From positions 15,857,153 through 15,921,152 of the forward strand of contig CM045998.1 in the NCBI GenBank assembly GCA_025175895.1: a stretch of 64,000 nucleotides of DNA. Reading direction: 5' to 3'. The DNA comes from Wurfbainia villosa (Eukaryota; Streptophyta; Magnoliopsida; Zingiberales; Zingiberaceae). Position 1 is the stretch's first letter; every line of letters starts with the position of its first letter. Positions 22,363 through 33,957 of the stretch are shown piece by piece. A model generated the notes under the pieces. It was not told the origin of the DNA and ran no database searches. It worked only from the letters and a program-made list of their open reading frames with translations. The translations under genes and the position numbers were made by a program.

Positions 22363-23864
22363 TGTTGGGGATCGTTGGAACGCTAGAGGGGAGGGGTGAA
22401 TAGCGTCGTGCTATACGTTGATGGAACTCTTTCGCGTGTTTGTCTACAAACTTCGTTAGCGCAGCGGAATATAGATAATAATAACAATAACGAAATAGAC
22501 AATCACACGAACACAAGAATATAATGTGGTTCGGAACCGAACGGTTCATACTCCACGGATCGAGCTCTAAAGAACTCTAGTGATGCACACACTCTCACTA
22601 ATTACAAATACTCCTTCTCGACACAAGTCGAAGGTGGAGAAACCCCTTACAATTGATTACAATAATAATACAATAAGAATACAAGCAACTACACTAAAAT
22701 TCAAGTAAAGAGAACTTTACACCGAGCTTTTGAATGCTTGCTTGCTAGGTTGATCGAGTGACACTTGGAGACCCTAAATTGCAGTAGCAACTCGCCCCAA
22801 AACACCTCAAAGAACCTTGACATTTTCCTCCTCCACAAGATCCTTTTAAAGCTTCTACTTGTGTTGGAAAATGCCGATCAGTCGACTAATGCCACTATTA
22901 TCGTGAGACAACGACTAGATCTACGCTGAAAAAATCCAACGAATCCATCATCAGTCGACTGATCAAGCCATCACTCGACTGCTGACCGCAGCGATCGAGT
23001 GAGACTCCATTCTGTGCTCCAAAACCCGAGCACCAGTCAATTGATCACACGATCAGTTGACTGCCCACCTATGACAGTCGACTACTAGGCCAATTCCCGC
23101 AGTCAAACCCTAGTTGACTCAGCCAATCGACTACCACATGACACCAGTTGACTGACACACCTCAAACATGAGGTTTTAACCCAAGTATGGTTCCCACATA
23201 CTTGCTAGACCACCTTTAGCCTAGACCTAAGCCTTCTAGCCACCTCCATCAGCCTCACGCCTCTCGGATCCCTCCAAGTCATCCATGACTTGTTCATCCA
23301 TCGCGCTAGCCTTTAGGTGTTTCCATCGGCTATGTCATGCTAACGGTGTCTACACCGCCAAGGCACATTGGACTTACGCCACCAAGACTCCGCTTGGACT
23401 TTACGCCGCCAACCATTGGACTTATGCTGCCAAGACTCCTACTTAGACTTTACGCTGCCAATATCAAACCCCTTCGACTTCTCAAATGCCAAGACTCAAA
23501 CTTGGACTTTCCTTGCCAATCCATATTGGACTTTCCATGCCAAGACCCATGCTTGGACTTTTCCTTGCCAAGACCCATGCTTGGACTTTTCCTTGCCAAC
23601 CTATGTTGGACTTTACATGCCAAGTACTCAAGACTTGGACTTTCCCAAATGCCAAGTGTCCCACTTGGACTTTCCATGCCAAGTACCCAAGACTTGGACT
23701 TTCCCGAATGCCAAGTGTCCCACTTGGACTTTCCATGCCAAGTACTTATGACTTGGACTTTCCCATGATAATCACATTGTCATATGTTTTTGTCGAACAT
23801 CAAAACATCACTCGAGTCAAACTCAAGTCCTGGTCAATCGTGACCTGGGCCGATTGCACCAACA
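22363..23864 (-). repeat. Copy A 3' LTR
   Basis: 1502 bp, terminal TGTTGG...CCAACA. Three internal parts are seen: a conserved promoter-distal half with CGTGGTTCGGAACC and TACTCCACGG; a cluster of CAGTCGACTG-like palindromes at about 22880-23160, many mutated; and a minisatellite at 23350-23765. The minisatellite is built on CTTGGACTTTCC and ATGCCAAG, so each unit can pair CTTGG with CCAAG. Long ORFs across the minisatellite are by-products. Confidence 0.85.
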
Positions 23865-25747
23865 ATCTCCCCCTTTTTGATGTTTGACAAAAACCAAACA
23901 AACCATTGAGTTAGAACACTAACTCACATCCCTTACCAATTATCCCAAATTGGTAATTCTAACTTCTCCTCATAACATTATCCCCCTTTTTGACTAACAT
24001 CAAAAAGGTTCTCTCTCCAAGGAGGTCAATGTCTCATGTCCCAATGAGATCTTACAATCTCTCCCTTGGTCCAAAAATACCTAGGATGTTTACCATCTTC
24101 CTAGTGATAAGTCCCATATCACTCAAGAGAGGCAATCCTATACACTCTCCCAGTTTCCAAATTGGTATCTTAAAATCCCATTTTTCCTTCCCATGAGGAA
24201 AAATACCATCCATCATCCCATGATGGATACCTCCCCCTAAAGGCTTGCTCCCCCTTGACCATTGCACCAACATTGTCCTTGGGAAGTCCCTAAGCCAATA
24301 GGAACTCTAAACCATCAAAAATAAGGTTAAAAGTCCAAACATGAACTCTCCACACCTTAAATTTGATACAAACCCTAAACATCTCTCTTAATTCATATTT
24401 AATGGATTTTCACCCTTTCTAATGCTTTCCAAAGCATATCCTAGGATTAGGAGTGGTTAGGGACCTTTACCATTGCTGAAAATGGGCTAACAAATCTTGT
24501 TTTCTCGAATTTAGCATTGGCAATCGACTTGATCAGAAATCATCATTCTTGTCTCCATCGATTATTTGTCGTCAGCGATCAATCGATAAGCGAAATATCA
24601 GAATTTTAATTATCAGAAATGAAATTCAGAAATTCATAAATAATTATATGTATATCGAAAAATCATGAAAATTCATACGTATAATACTTATGACATATAC
24701 AATGGGTAAAAAATATTTGAAAATTATTTTACCCATAAAATATTGAAATTGATACAAAATTCAAAAGTGAAGAAAAACTTCTAAGTTTTGGCTCACTTTG
24801 TATCAATTTCATCAATGGTGATTGCTATCAAAAGATAGACTTCACCAAGGTTTTCTAAAATGATTTTAAAATATTTTTGAAAACCTATATTGGATCATTT
24901 TCGTTGGGCTTAATGTACATGACTTATACACAAGTTTTCCCAATGATCCACCAATGAAATTAGATGAGTTTTAGTTCATCTAGATGCAAAAACTATGCAC
25001 CTTGAACTTAACTCATATCCTAGCATCTCACATGTATCTAGGGTGTATAAATACACATACATGTCAATGTGATGTGTGATGTGGGTTTTGTTCTCCCTAA
25101 TCTAGGGTTTCATATATTTTTCTAAGACAACTCTACTTGATTCCCTTATAAATGTGACTCCAAGTCATGTCAAAGTTCTTAAATCAATTTTCATTAAATT
25201 AAATGCATGAAGTATGATCATGACATAAATGATAGCATAATAAAGCATGACCAATGATCATGATGTCATGACATATGATATAATCTAAAAACACATGACA
25301 TTAATCCTTAATCCTAAACATGATCATGACATATAAATGATAAAAATAAACATAATGTCATGACATGACATATGACAATCAAGGCATGACAAATAAAAGA
25401 TATAGGTATAGGAATACCTAAATTTTAATATTAGTTGTCATTTGATATAATTAATTATATTTTGCCATATTGTCAATTATTCTCCCAAGTGTGCCAAAAA
25501 CCCAAAATGACACACAACACCTCTAAACCTAATTTGTGCCAATTTAATTGATTTTTCATAATCTACAAGATATATTGGCACATCCTAAAATCTTTTAGGA
25601 TTAACAATCAAATCTATTTCTAAGGTATCCATAACCTTGAAAATTACCTAAAGTGTCACCTTTACCATGGTTGAGTTAACTACCCATCCAATCGAGGTTG
25701 GCACACCCTAAACCCATCTAGCATGAGTCAATCACGCTCTTAGGAAC
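23865..25747 (-). other. Non-coding 3' interior of copy A
   Basis: Lies between the gag stop and the 3' LTR, about 1.88 kb, with no long ORF. It aligns along its length with 53407-55249 and 61731-63384. It includes recurrent TCATGACAT words at 25200-25400 (a palindromic TCATGA core) and ends with the polypurine tract beside 23864. Retention in three copies argues that it is part of the element and not decay of a former pol. Confidence 0.75.
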
Positions 25748-27406
25748 TCAAAACCGATTTGAGCTCCTAGGGTTTACTAGGTATTCCTTAGGGATAACCT
25801 CCCTAGATACCTTCCTAATGACCCTTCTAGGCTTGTTAGCCTTGGTCATTTGGGTCTTGTCTAGGTTGACTCTAGAGGTAACTCCCCTTGCAACCTTCTT
25901 AGTGGCTTCCCTAGGTTTCCTTGAAACCCTAGCCACTAGGCACACACAATGGTCAACTCTAGGGATGACTTCCCTTGTGACCTTGGTCTTCCTAGACCTA
26001 GTTTGTGTTCCATAATCAAATGGAGCACTATGATAAGCCACCTTAGGCTTAGGTTTGTGACCCAAACCCTTCTTGCCCTTGGTTAACTTTTGTCTCTTGG
26101 GTTCTAGGTGTTGACTTTGACTTCTAGACCCTTGACTTTGACTATTTGACCCTTGAAATTGATTTTGCATCTTCTTGAGGGTCTTTTCTAATTTCTCAAG
26201 CCTTGACCTCAAGGCTTGATATTCAATCTCTAATTGCCCAATTTTAGAATTTTGATTTGATTCTTGGGCATGGTTCTTCCTAGGCATATGCCTAGTCCAT
26301 TTAGGATTAAGATCTAGATGTTCTCCTATTTTTCTAATAGACTCCCTAGATAAAACTTTTCTAGGGACATTAGTCCCAAATTTCTCCTTCTTTGAAATAT
26401 TAACATTTTTGGCACCTAAACAAATATATTTGTTGTTTCTAACATGCTTTTCATGAGATATAGCAAGAGAATTAAAAGCATGATTTTGACTTTTAAACTT
26501 AGAAGGTGCATTATTGAAATATACCTTAGGGTTAGCCTTAGCTCCCCCTACATGAGTTGCTCCTTCTTGCCCCTTTTTGCTCCCCTTAGGACATTGATTC
26601 CTATAATGCCCTCTTTGACTACATTTGAAGCATATAATATGATCCTTGCTTTTGATGGTTGGGGAACCGGCTTCCTTTGATTTTTCTTGACTTTTGGATG
26701 CCGGTGGAGCTTTCTTGACTTTCTTTGGGCACTTACTCTTATAGTGCCCAAATTCCCTACACTCAAAACACATAATATTATTTTTATTTTGAATTGAGGT
26801 GTTTGAGTTACCTAGGGTGATAGTGGTCAGATTTTGGATTTGTTCTTCTTCTCGACCGGAGGTCGAGACTTCCTCTTGATTTTGCTCCGTCTTTGGTATG
26901 AATGGTCTCTCCCCCTAAATCCTTGAAGTGGAGGCCTCCTCCAATTCTACTTCCTCTTCTTCCTTGGATGTTGATGGACTCTCAACCTCCAAGTCCTCAC
27001 TTCCTTGTGAGGATGATGTACTTGCCTCTTCGGTCCCTTCTTCTTGGACCGGTGATGGACCTTCATGGAGCTTGGCCAAATCACTCCAAAGCTCTTTGGC
27101 ATCCATGCACTCACCTAGGCTACACAAGAAGTCATTAGGAATTAAATCAAAAATGAATTTGATTACCTTCTTGTTTTTCTCGAATCTTTGGAGTTGATCT
27201 TCACTCCAATTCTTTTTCTTGAGGAAACCACCCCTTGGTCCTTTTGGATACTCAAATCCTTCTATTAATATGAACCACTCCTCAAGGTCTCTCATCGTCA
27301 AAAAAATTTCAATTCTCGCATTCCAAGAATTGAAGTCTTCTCGTCCATAGAAGGCATAGGGAATTGGGGTGTTGATATCACATCCCAATTGTTCTTGGAC
27401 TTCCAT
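25748..27406 (-). pseudogene. Gag of copy A, one in-frame stop
   Basis: The frame starts at MEVQEQLG (27406) and runs to 25748 with a single TAG at 26915-26917 near codon 164, so it was recently intact at about 552 codons. The N-terminal capsid-like region has FNSWNARIEIFL and LIPNDFLCSLG. An acidic Ser/Glu-rich linker follows, then two CCHC knuckles (CFECREFGHYKSKC and CFKCSQRGHYRNQC), a coiled-coil-like stretch (LEIEYQALRSRLEKLEKTLKK) and a very basic tail ending RSSNRF. Copia-type gag is the best match. Gag would form particles and bind RNA. Compare the intact copy at 55250-56929. Confidence 0.85.
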
Positions 27407-27470
27407 CTTCACCCTCTTGCGTGCTCCCTTCGTTGTTATACTTGAAGAGCGGCCTCGCTCTGATACCACT

Positions 27471-28948
27471 TGTTGGGGATCATTGGAACAGTAGAGGGGG
27501 GGTGAATAGCGTCGTGTTATACGTCGATGGAACTCTTTTAGTGTTATCTACAAAACATTAATATAGATAAAAGAGCTCTAGTGATGCACACACACTCACT
27601 AATTACAAATACTCCTTCTCAACACAAGTCGGAGGCAGAGAAACCCCTTACAATTGATTACAATAATAATACAATAAGAATACAAGCAACTACACTAAAA
27701 TGCAAGTAAAGAGAACTTTACACCGAGCTTTTGAATACTTGCTTGCTAGGTTGATCGAGTGGCACTTGGAGACCCTGAATTGCAGCAGCAACTCGCCCCA
27801 AAACACCTCAAAGAACCTTGGCATTTTCCTCCTCCATGAGCTCCTTTTAAAGCTTCTACCTGTGCTGGAAAATGTCGATTAGTCGACTACTCAGGACCAT
27901 CAGTCGACTGATGCCACTGTTGTCGTGAGACAACGGCTAGATCCACGCTAGAAAAATCCAACGGATCCATCATCAATCGACTGATTATGACCATCAGTCG
28001 ACTGATCAAGCCATCACTTGACTGCTGACTGCAGCGGTCGAGTGAGACTCCATTCTGTGCTCCAAAACTCGAGCACCAGTCGACTGATCACACGATAAGT
28101 CGACTGCTCGGCCTATCAGTCGACTGTCCACCTATGGCAGTCAACTGCTAGGTCAATTCCCGTAGTCAAACCCTAGTTGACTTAGCCAGTCAACTGCCAC
28201 ATGGCACCAGTTGACTGCCACATGGCACCAGTCGACTGACACACCTCAAACATGAGATTTTAACCCAAGTATGGTTCCCCCATACTTGCTAGACCACCCT
28301 TAGCCTAGACCTAAGCCTTCTAGCCACCTCTGTCAGTCTCACACCTCTCGGATCCCTCCAAGTCATCCATGTCTTGTTCATCCATCGCGCTAGCCTTCAG
28401 ATGCTTCCATCGGCTATGTCATGCTAATAGTGTCTACACCGCCAAGGCACATTGGACTTATGCCGCCAAGACTCCGCTTGGACTTTACGCCGCCAACCAT
28501 TGGACTTATGCTGCCAAGACTCCCGCTTGGACTTTACATCGCCAATATTAAACCCCTTGGACTTCTCAAATGCCAAGACTCAAGTGTGGACTTTCCTTGC
28601 CAACCCATGTTGGACTTTCCATGCCAAGACCCATGCTTGGACTTTTCCTTGCCAAGACCCATGCTTGGACTTTTCCTTGCCAACCCATGTTGGACTTTAC
28701 ATGCCAAGTACTCAAGACTTGGACTTTCCTAAATGCCAAGTGTCCCACTTGGACTTTCCATGCCAAGTACTCAAGACTTGGACTTTCCCGAATGCCAAGT
28801 GTCCCACTTGGACTTTCCATGCCAAGTATCCATGAATTGGACTTTCCCATGACAATCACATTGTCATATATTTTTGTCGAACATCAAAACATCACTCGAG
28901 TCAAACTCGAGTCCTGGTCAATCGTGACCTGGGCCAATTGCACCAACA
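27471..28948 (-). repeat. Copy A 5' LTR
   Basis: 1478 bp. Compared with the partner LTR it keeps more intact CAGTCGACTG palindromes, at about 27890-28230. On the minus strand GCTTTAAAAGGAGC near 27850 is in TATA-box position, downstream of the palindrome cluster and the minisatellite (28445-28850), which would therefore lie in U3. It lacks some of the bases between 27540 and 27570 that the partner LTR has. Confidence 0.85.
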
Positions 28949-30245
28949 TAAGTTACAACTTTTGCATCATATTATTTTGAACCTCACGTTCAATGCAAGA
29001 GTCGGAAAGAAGGAAGAAACAATGAGGGTCTCGTTGAACCAAATTTGAGGGCATTCTCAATTTTTAACTACCTTGGTCGACCAAGTGGATCTTATACAAG
29101 TAGATACTTAACTAGTCAGGAGTGGCAAGCAACCCACACATATATTTTTCTGAACTATCCATAAGTAATGTTGTATTTCGAGTGAGTATATAAATTTTAT
29201 ATTATATATTTCATATATCATAAATTATTGTTCGTGTTATATTTAATTTTATGGTAGGATTTTCCAAACTCTATATTCTGAGCTTCCGGAGCATGAGTTT
29301 GATCGTTTCTGCGATGAAGAATTTGCACAATGGTTCAAAAAATATATAAGTAGTCTATGATAATAAATTTGATAAATCTTGACTTTAACACATATTTATT
29401 TGACTTTAGGTTCTTGATAATCCCGCTCACATTGAGCAAGATCTAGTAAAACATCTGTCATGGGGTCCAAACTCAATGGTGAAAATTTGATCGGCATATT
29501 TCATAAACGGATATAATTTTCATACTCAAGATTATGGAACTGGGAAAACTACAATGAATATTGGAGTTTGTGTTTAGTCATCTAATGATGGAGGTGCAAG
29601 GAATGAATTTTACGGCTTGCTAGATGAAATTTTAGAGGTAGCGTACCCAAGCTCAAATTGCGAGTTATTTTATTTATGTGTCATTGGTTTGACCCTATCA
29701 AAGACATGAGGGTGCATCCATAGTTTAATTTGGTTGAAATTGATTACAAAAAAAATATACAAGAGGTATGAACCATTTGTGTTAGCACAGCAAGCGATTC
29801 AAGTATTTTATGCTTCATATCTTAGTCTGAGACGAGACAAAAGTGATTGGTGGGCTATTTGTAAAACAAAAGCACGTAATAAAATTAAGGAACAATAGAA
29901 AGACATAGCATATCAACAAGATGAAGTTGTCAATACATTTCATATCGAAGAATATAATATTTCAACGTTACGAGATCCCAGCAGCATAGTAGTAGCCGTT
30001 GATGCAAGTGAACTGAATAAGGATGAAGATGAGGAATTTAATTATGAGGATGAGGATGAGGATGATGATGACGATGATGATGACGAAGACGATGATGAAT
30101 AGACGCATGACCAGGATGAAAATTATAATGTGGACTTCGATTTCTAATTATAGGTAACTTTTATTGAGTAGCAATTATGTTTTAATTTACTGTCTAATTC
30201 GAAATTTCATATATTTGATATATAAATGAACTATTTTTTTTTGTA

Positions 30246-31873
30246 GGTCATCCAGTTGCTATGAATATGGTAATTTTTTCATATTGTTCATATTATAAAT
30301 TTGATATGCAAATGTATTTTTTTTACTGTCATATTCTTCTAATAATTATGATTGTTAGTTTCGACGTGGCGGTCATAGACCGAGTAGCGATGGAAGATCA
30401 CAGTCTTCCTTTGCTTCAGCCCCTGCACATTCTAATGCTCTTGCAGGAAATGTGCCCTTCACCTCTTCTCCAATTGCAAGATCTTCTGGTTCTCAGCAGA
30501 TACCTGCTAATGTATCTTCCCTGGTACAACAATCACTCGTGGAGAGGGAAGATACGAGAGAGTTGATATCTCTGCGCGGAGATTCGTAAGTATTCAAGTT
30601 TTAGATTATCTATGTTTAATTTTTAATACGATATGTATTTTTATAAGTATCTAACGAGGTTTTTTTTTATTTTATATTAGATTTATAAATTATGTACATG
30701 TTATTCACGAGGTGAATAAAATAGTGAATAACTATTGGGGCAGAGCTTCTATGACTTATACGAGCATACCGGAAGAAATAAAAATTCTGTGGTAGAATGA
30801 GTTCAAGGTAACTTATTTAAATCATTTTGTATATAAAATTTTAGTTAATATAATCAATTTAATTTTTCTCTACTGCAGTGGGTATTTACTTGGGAGGAGA
30901 GTGAAATACTAGAGATTAAAAGGATTTTTAAGAAAAAATGTGGCAATCATATCAGAGACATACGCAATCATGCGAAAACTAGAAATAAAAAACTACATTG
31001 TATAATTGAGGAGAATTGGAATAAAATTATTGCACATTGGGGATCTGAGGATAGCATACAGAGGAGTGAGCAGAATAAGCAAAATCAGCATTGTAATTCC
31101 GGCGTTATGTCTGTCATGTATGCGGGAGGATCAATAAATATCGATGAGCATAGACATCGATTGGTGAGTGTTTTCAAATTATAATTTTGTAATCTAATAC
31201 TCACTAATTTATAAATTTTAACCGTTTGTTTAGGCCCAGGAGACGGAGACTGAGTTATTATTTATAGACACTTTCACCCGTACATTCCAAAAGAAAGATA
31301 AGACGTGGAGTGGGGACAGAGCTAGAACAATGAAGGTTTGTAATTTTAAAATTTTAAACTCTTATGTTAGTATTTAATTTTTTTTCTTTCACAATAGGAG
31401 AAATACGATGAACTTTCACAGAGAAATTCGAGTACAAGCGATGATGCAGTTGAATCTGAGCCTTCTGTTAGTAATATAAATTTATAGCTCAAAGCAACTG
31501 GAGGGCCAAAAGTGGAAGAATAATTAGACTCGGTTCTTTGAGCCGATCCTATAGAGTCCTCGGTGCTTCTTCTTCAACCTCCCCGGCATCAAAAGCATAA
31601 GTAAATCAATTAACCGAAAAAGTTAATCATTTGAGGGAGTTACTAGCGCAGAAGGAAAATGAATCGAGAGAAAACGCTCAGCAAGTAAAAGACTTAAATG
31701 AACTGATGAACGAATTTCGAAGGCAACAAATGCTCATTATGCAACATCTTCAATTAACGTCTAGTTCAAGTCAACTTCCTCCTTCTGGATCTGCTCCTTT
31801 TCCTGATCCTTGTCATAATGACAATGATGATGTATTTTTTGATGATGGTGGTGGTGATGGTGGTTACCTTTAA
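30246..31873 (+). pseudogene. TNPA-like CACTA protein (Transposase_24 type)
   Basis: Six exons can be traced with GT..AG borders: about 30246-30269, 30359-30589, 30681-30809, 30880-31163, 31234-31336 and 31399-31873. The first coding parts are basic and Ser-rich (FRRGGHRPSSDGRSQSSF). The central exons carry the Ptta/En-Spm plant transposase region (VNNYWGRASM, WVFTWEESEILEIKRIF, GAATTGG-coded ENWNKIIAHWG, then GGSINIDEHRHRL). The last exon encodes LLAQKENESREN and an acidic tail. Stops near 30794, 31484 and 31601 disable it. In En/Spm the equivalent protein binds the subterminal repeats and brings the ends together. Confidence 0.75.
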
Positions 31874-32039
31874 ATTTATTTATTGTATTTAAATGTTACT
31901 TGACTTATCACATACGATATCTATGTATTGTAAGTTTGTTTATATATATATATAAATTCAGTATTAAAGTTTGATGTCTAAATTTGTTTATATTATTGTA
32001 TGTGTTTGTTGTAAAAAAGAGAAAAAAGTATAATCTATA

Positions 32040-32736
32040 TATTTTTTTTTATTTTTCCAGATTTGCAATGAAAAAATTATTTTCGTTGCAAAAGTTGATG
32101 TATCAGTCGACTAATACATGAAAAAATACGTTGACAAAATAGATTTTCAACATCAGTCGACTGATGATACTGTAGCATTTTACAGAACGTTTCATAGTCG
32201 ACTACTCACTTGACAGTTGACTGTCATTACTATAGTACATTACAGAACCTTTGGTAGCCGACCGATAAGTCAAACTGGTCATATATTTAGTCGACAGATT
32301 GTATTCGTTAATCGATTGATCTTGAAAATTTTGCAACGAATTTTTTTTTCGTCGTAGATTTGGCGACGAAAAAATATTTGTCGCCAAATTGAATTTTATT
32401 CGTGGAAATATATTTATTAGACTTTGGCGATGAAAAATATATTCGTCGCCAAATTTGGCAATGAATCGATATTTTCATCGCCAAATTTGGCAACGAAAAG
32501 TATTATTCATCGCCAAATTTGGCGACGAACATATTTTTCGTCGCCAAATTTGGCGATAAATTTTGCAACGAAAATTTTTTTCATTGCAATTTGGTGACGA
32601 ATTTTTTTTTTCATTGCAGAATTTAGCGGCGAATTATTTGCAACGAAATTTTTTTAGTTGCAAAAAATTTTTACAACGATTTTTTTTCCAAAATTCATTG
32701 AAAAATTCATCACAAAATACTCTTATTTTTGTAGTG
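32040..32736. repeat. CACTA copy 2 right subterminal repeats and TIR
   Basis: At 32095-32330 there are CAGTCGACTGAT-like palindromes. At 32335-32660 there is a run of TTCGTCGCCAAA half-sites, several forming perfect palindromes (for example 32499-32555). The terminal repeat ends in GTAGTG at 32736, followed by ATT as a possible 3-bp target site. Confidence 0.85.
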
Positions 32737-33957
32737 ATTCCGAAATCTTTTGAAAATTTGTATGTGCAGTCCATCGACATCATATTAATGTCAGAGACTC
32801 AAGGCCGGACCTTCCAAGAGGCCAAAGAGATAGCCGCCTCAGGGCCCGACTTAGAAAGGGGCTATGGAAAAAAAATTTAATGACTCAATTGTAATTTTTA
32901 AAATATTATGGAGTTTTTTTTATAATATTATCAAAAATAATTAAAGTGCATAGTAGACCATTTACTTTCACAACTTGTTAAAAAAACTTTCGCTTTTTAT
33001 GAAAAAAATATTTTAAAGGGCTTAATCATAATTTTTAAAATATTGTAAGGATTTTTTATAATATTATCAAAAATACTGACCTCTTCCTCTCCTTCATACT
33101 TCGCAATATCTTATTTCGTCAACCTCTTTAATTTTTTTTTCCTCTTTTTTTAATCCTAAAATTTGTATTAAATTCTAATCCATCATCTCCCTATCAATTT
33201 TTTAACGTCGTTGATGCAGTCGTAGATGGATTTTCTGGCCTCCTTTCAATGCCAAGGTACGTGCAGGAGGCTTGGGGTTCTCTCCGACTGTAACAGTAAT
33301 AAAATACGAGCAGAAAACACGAACAACCAAACAAAGAGCAGAGACACAGAGTTTTACGTGGTTCGGAATGAAGATTCCTACTCCACAAGGGTGAGCTTTC
33401 CCACGAGCTACGGTGCCAAAGCACTTTCACTATGAACTCCCTCCTTCGTGGAAAAAGTTTCCAGAGGTGGAGGAAAAAACCTCTTACAATTAGCTCAATA
33501 TAAAATGTTGAAAGAATGGAGTTCCCTACTCTCCCCGCCTCCTTCTTCCTGTCTTCTCCTTCCCCCTCTCCGACGATGTGGTTGCTCTCCCCTTCAAGTG
33601 TGCCTTCGTCTCTTGCTTTTGGAAATTGCGGATCCTTTTCTCTCTCACCCCTCCTCTGCCTTTTATCCTCCTCCTCTTTCATGGGCAACTATCACGTAAC
33701 AAACATCTTTCATCACCGTACACGTGGCCACTTTGCTTATCTGGAGAATCATTCTGTTATAGAAATGGGGAGTGGAGACTCTTCCGAATATTATGTGGGG
33801 TCCTAATCTGTTATGTAACAAACTCTCACAAATATTTTGGGAAATATTCTAACCTTTCCTTTTCACCCTCTTGCCCTTCATAGAGCTAGCCTAAACCTAC
33901 CGCCTAGGCTTAGTATACCTCTTAGACTCCTTACCTCAGACTTCCGATGATAGTCCG
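32737..33957. other. Flanking DNA with a degenerate LTR-like stretch
   Basis: No gene is supported. From about 33289 to 33900 the DNA resembles a very diverged relative of the gag-only LTRs: ACGTGGTTCGGAATGAAG, CCTACTCCACAAGG, CAGAGGTGGAGGAAAAAACC, then AGCCTAAACCTACCGCCTAGGC. Both ends are unclear. 32880-33190 is AT-rich with nothing recognisable. Confidence 0.35.

Larger units (their letters stand above)
22363..28948 (-). mobile_element. Gag-only LTR retrotransposon, copy A
   Basis: Two LTRs in the same orientation (22363-23864 and 27471-28948) flank a 3.6-kb interior. Read on the minus strand, the right LTR is the 5' one. It is followed after two bases by TGGTATCAGAGC, complementary to initiator-Met tRNA (27457-27468), and then by gag. 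The interior ends in the polypurine tract AAAAAGGGGGAGAT. No protease, integrase, reverse transcriptase or RNase H is present. Flanks GAAGT (22358-22362) and TAAGT (28949-28953) are a 5-bp target duplication with one change. The insertion point lies in the TNP2 frame. Confidence 0.9.
19550..30105 (+). pseudogene. TNP2-like CACTA transposase, interrupted
   Basis: Domains in order: a transposase-associated N-terminal domain at 19550-19890 (RSWMYKKN, then KLRCPCKN); the transposase core at 20061-21258 (SGCDSHTKLSLIARLLNVK; LTPRLQKLYAS; WSTMEILGCPICME); and a DUF4218-like region at 21803-22240 (ALKELLSNFVWGA). The C-terminal part at 28950-30105 includes YLTSQEWQATHTYI, a DUF4216-like segment (LDEILEVAYPSSNCE) and an acidic (GAT)n-rich tail. 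An intron is suggested just before 22282, where CTCTTAG precedes the resumed frame. The frame is broken by a SINE, by the gag-only element and by several stops. TNP2 is the enzyme that cuts and joins CACTA ends; this copy cannot make it. Confidence 0.85.
19035..32736 (+). mobile_element. CACTA (En/Spm) transposon with transposase genes, 5' end lost
   Basis: The right end reads TTTTTGTAGTG at 32736, preceded by palindromic subterminal repeats. Inside are TNP2-like and TNPA-like exons. The left ~1.29 kb (terminal repeat, subterminal repeats, leader) is missing, judged by alignment to CACTA copy 1, because the gypsy LTR at 15402-19034 abuts it. A SINE at 21494-21779 and a gag-only LTR element at 22363-28948 are nested within it. 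Without those two the remaining length is about 6.8 kb. Confidence 0.85.

Noticed and set aside
23337..23887. Overlapping ORFs rich in LDFPCQ or WTF across the LTR minisatellite
   Set aside because: Several frames and both strands are open because of the repeat. They recur in each LTR with different unit numbers and end at random.
25748..27406. Pararetrovirus capsid gene, suggested by zinc knuckles
   Set aside because: The gene is bounded by LTRs with a primer site, polypurine tract and target duplication. No movement protein or viral reverse transcriptase is near.
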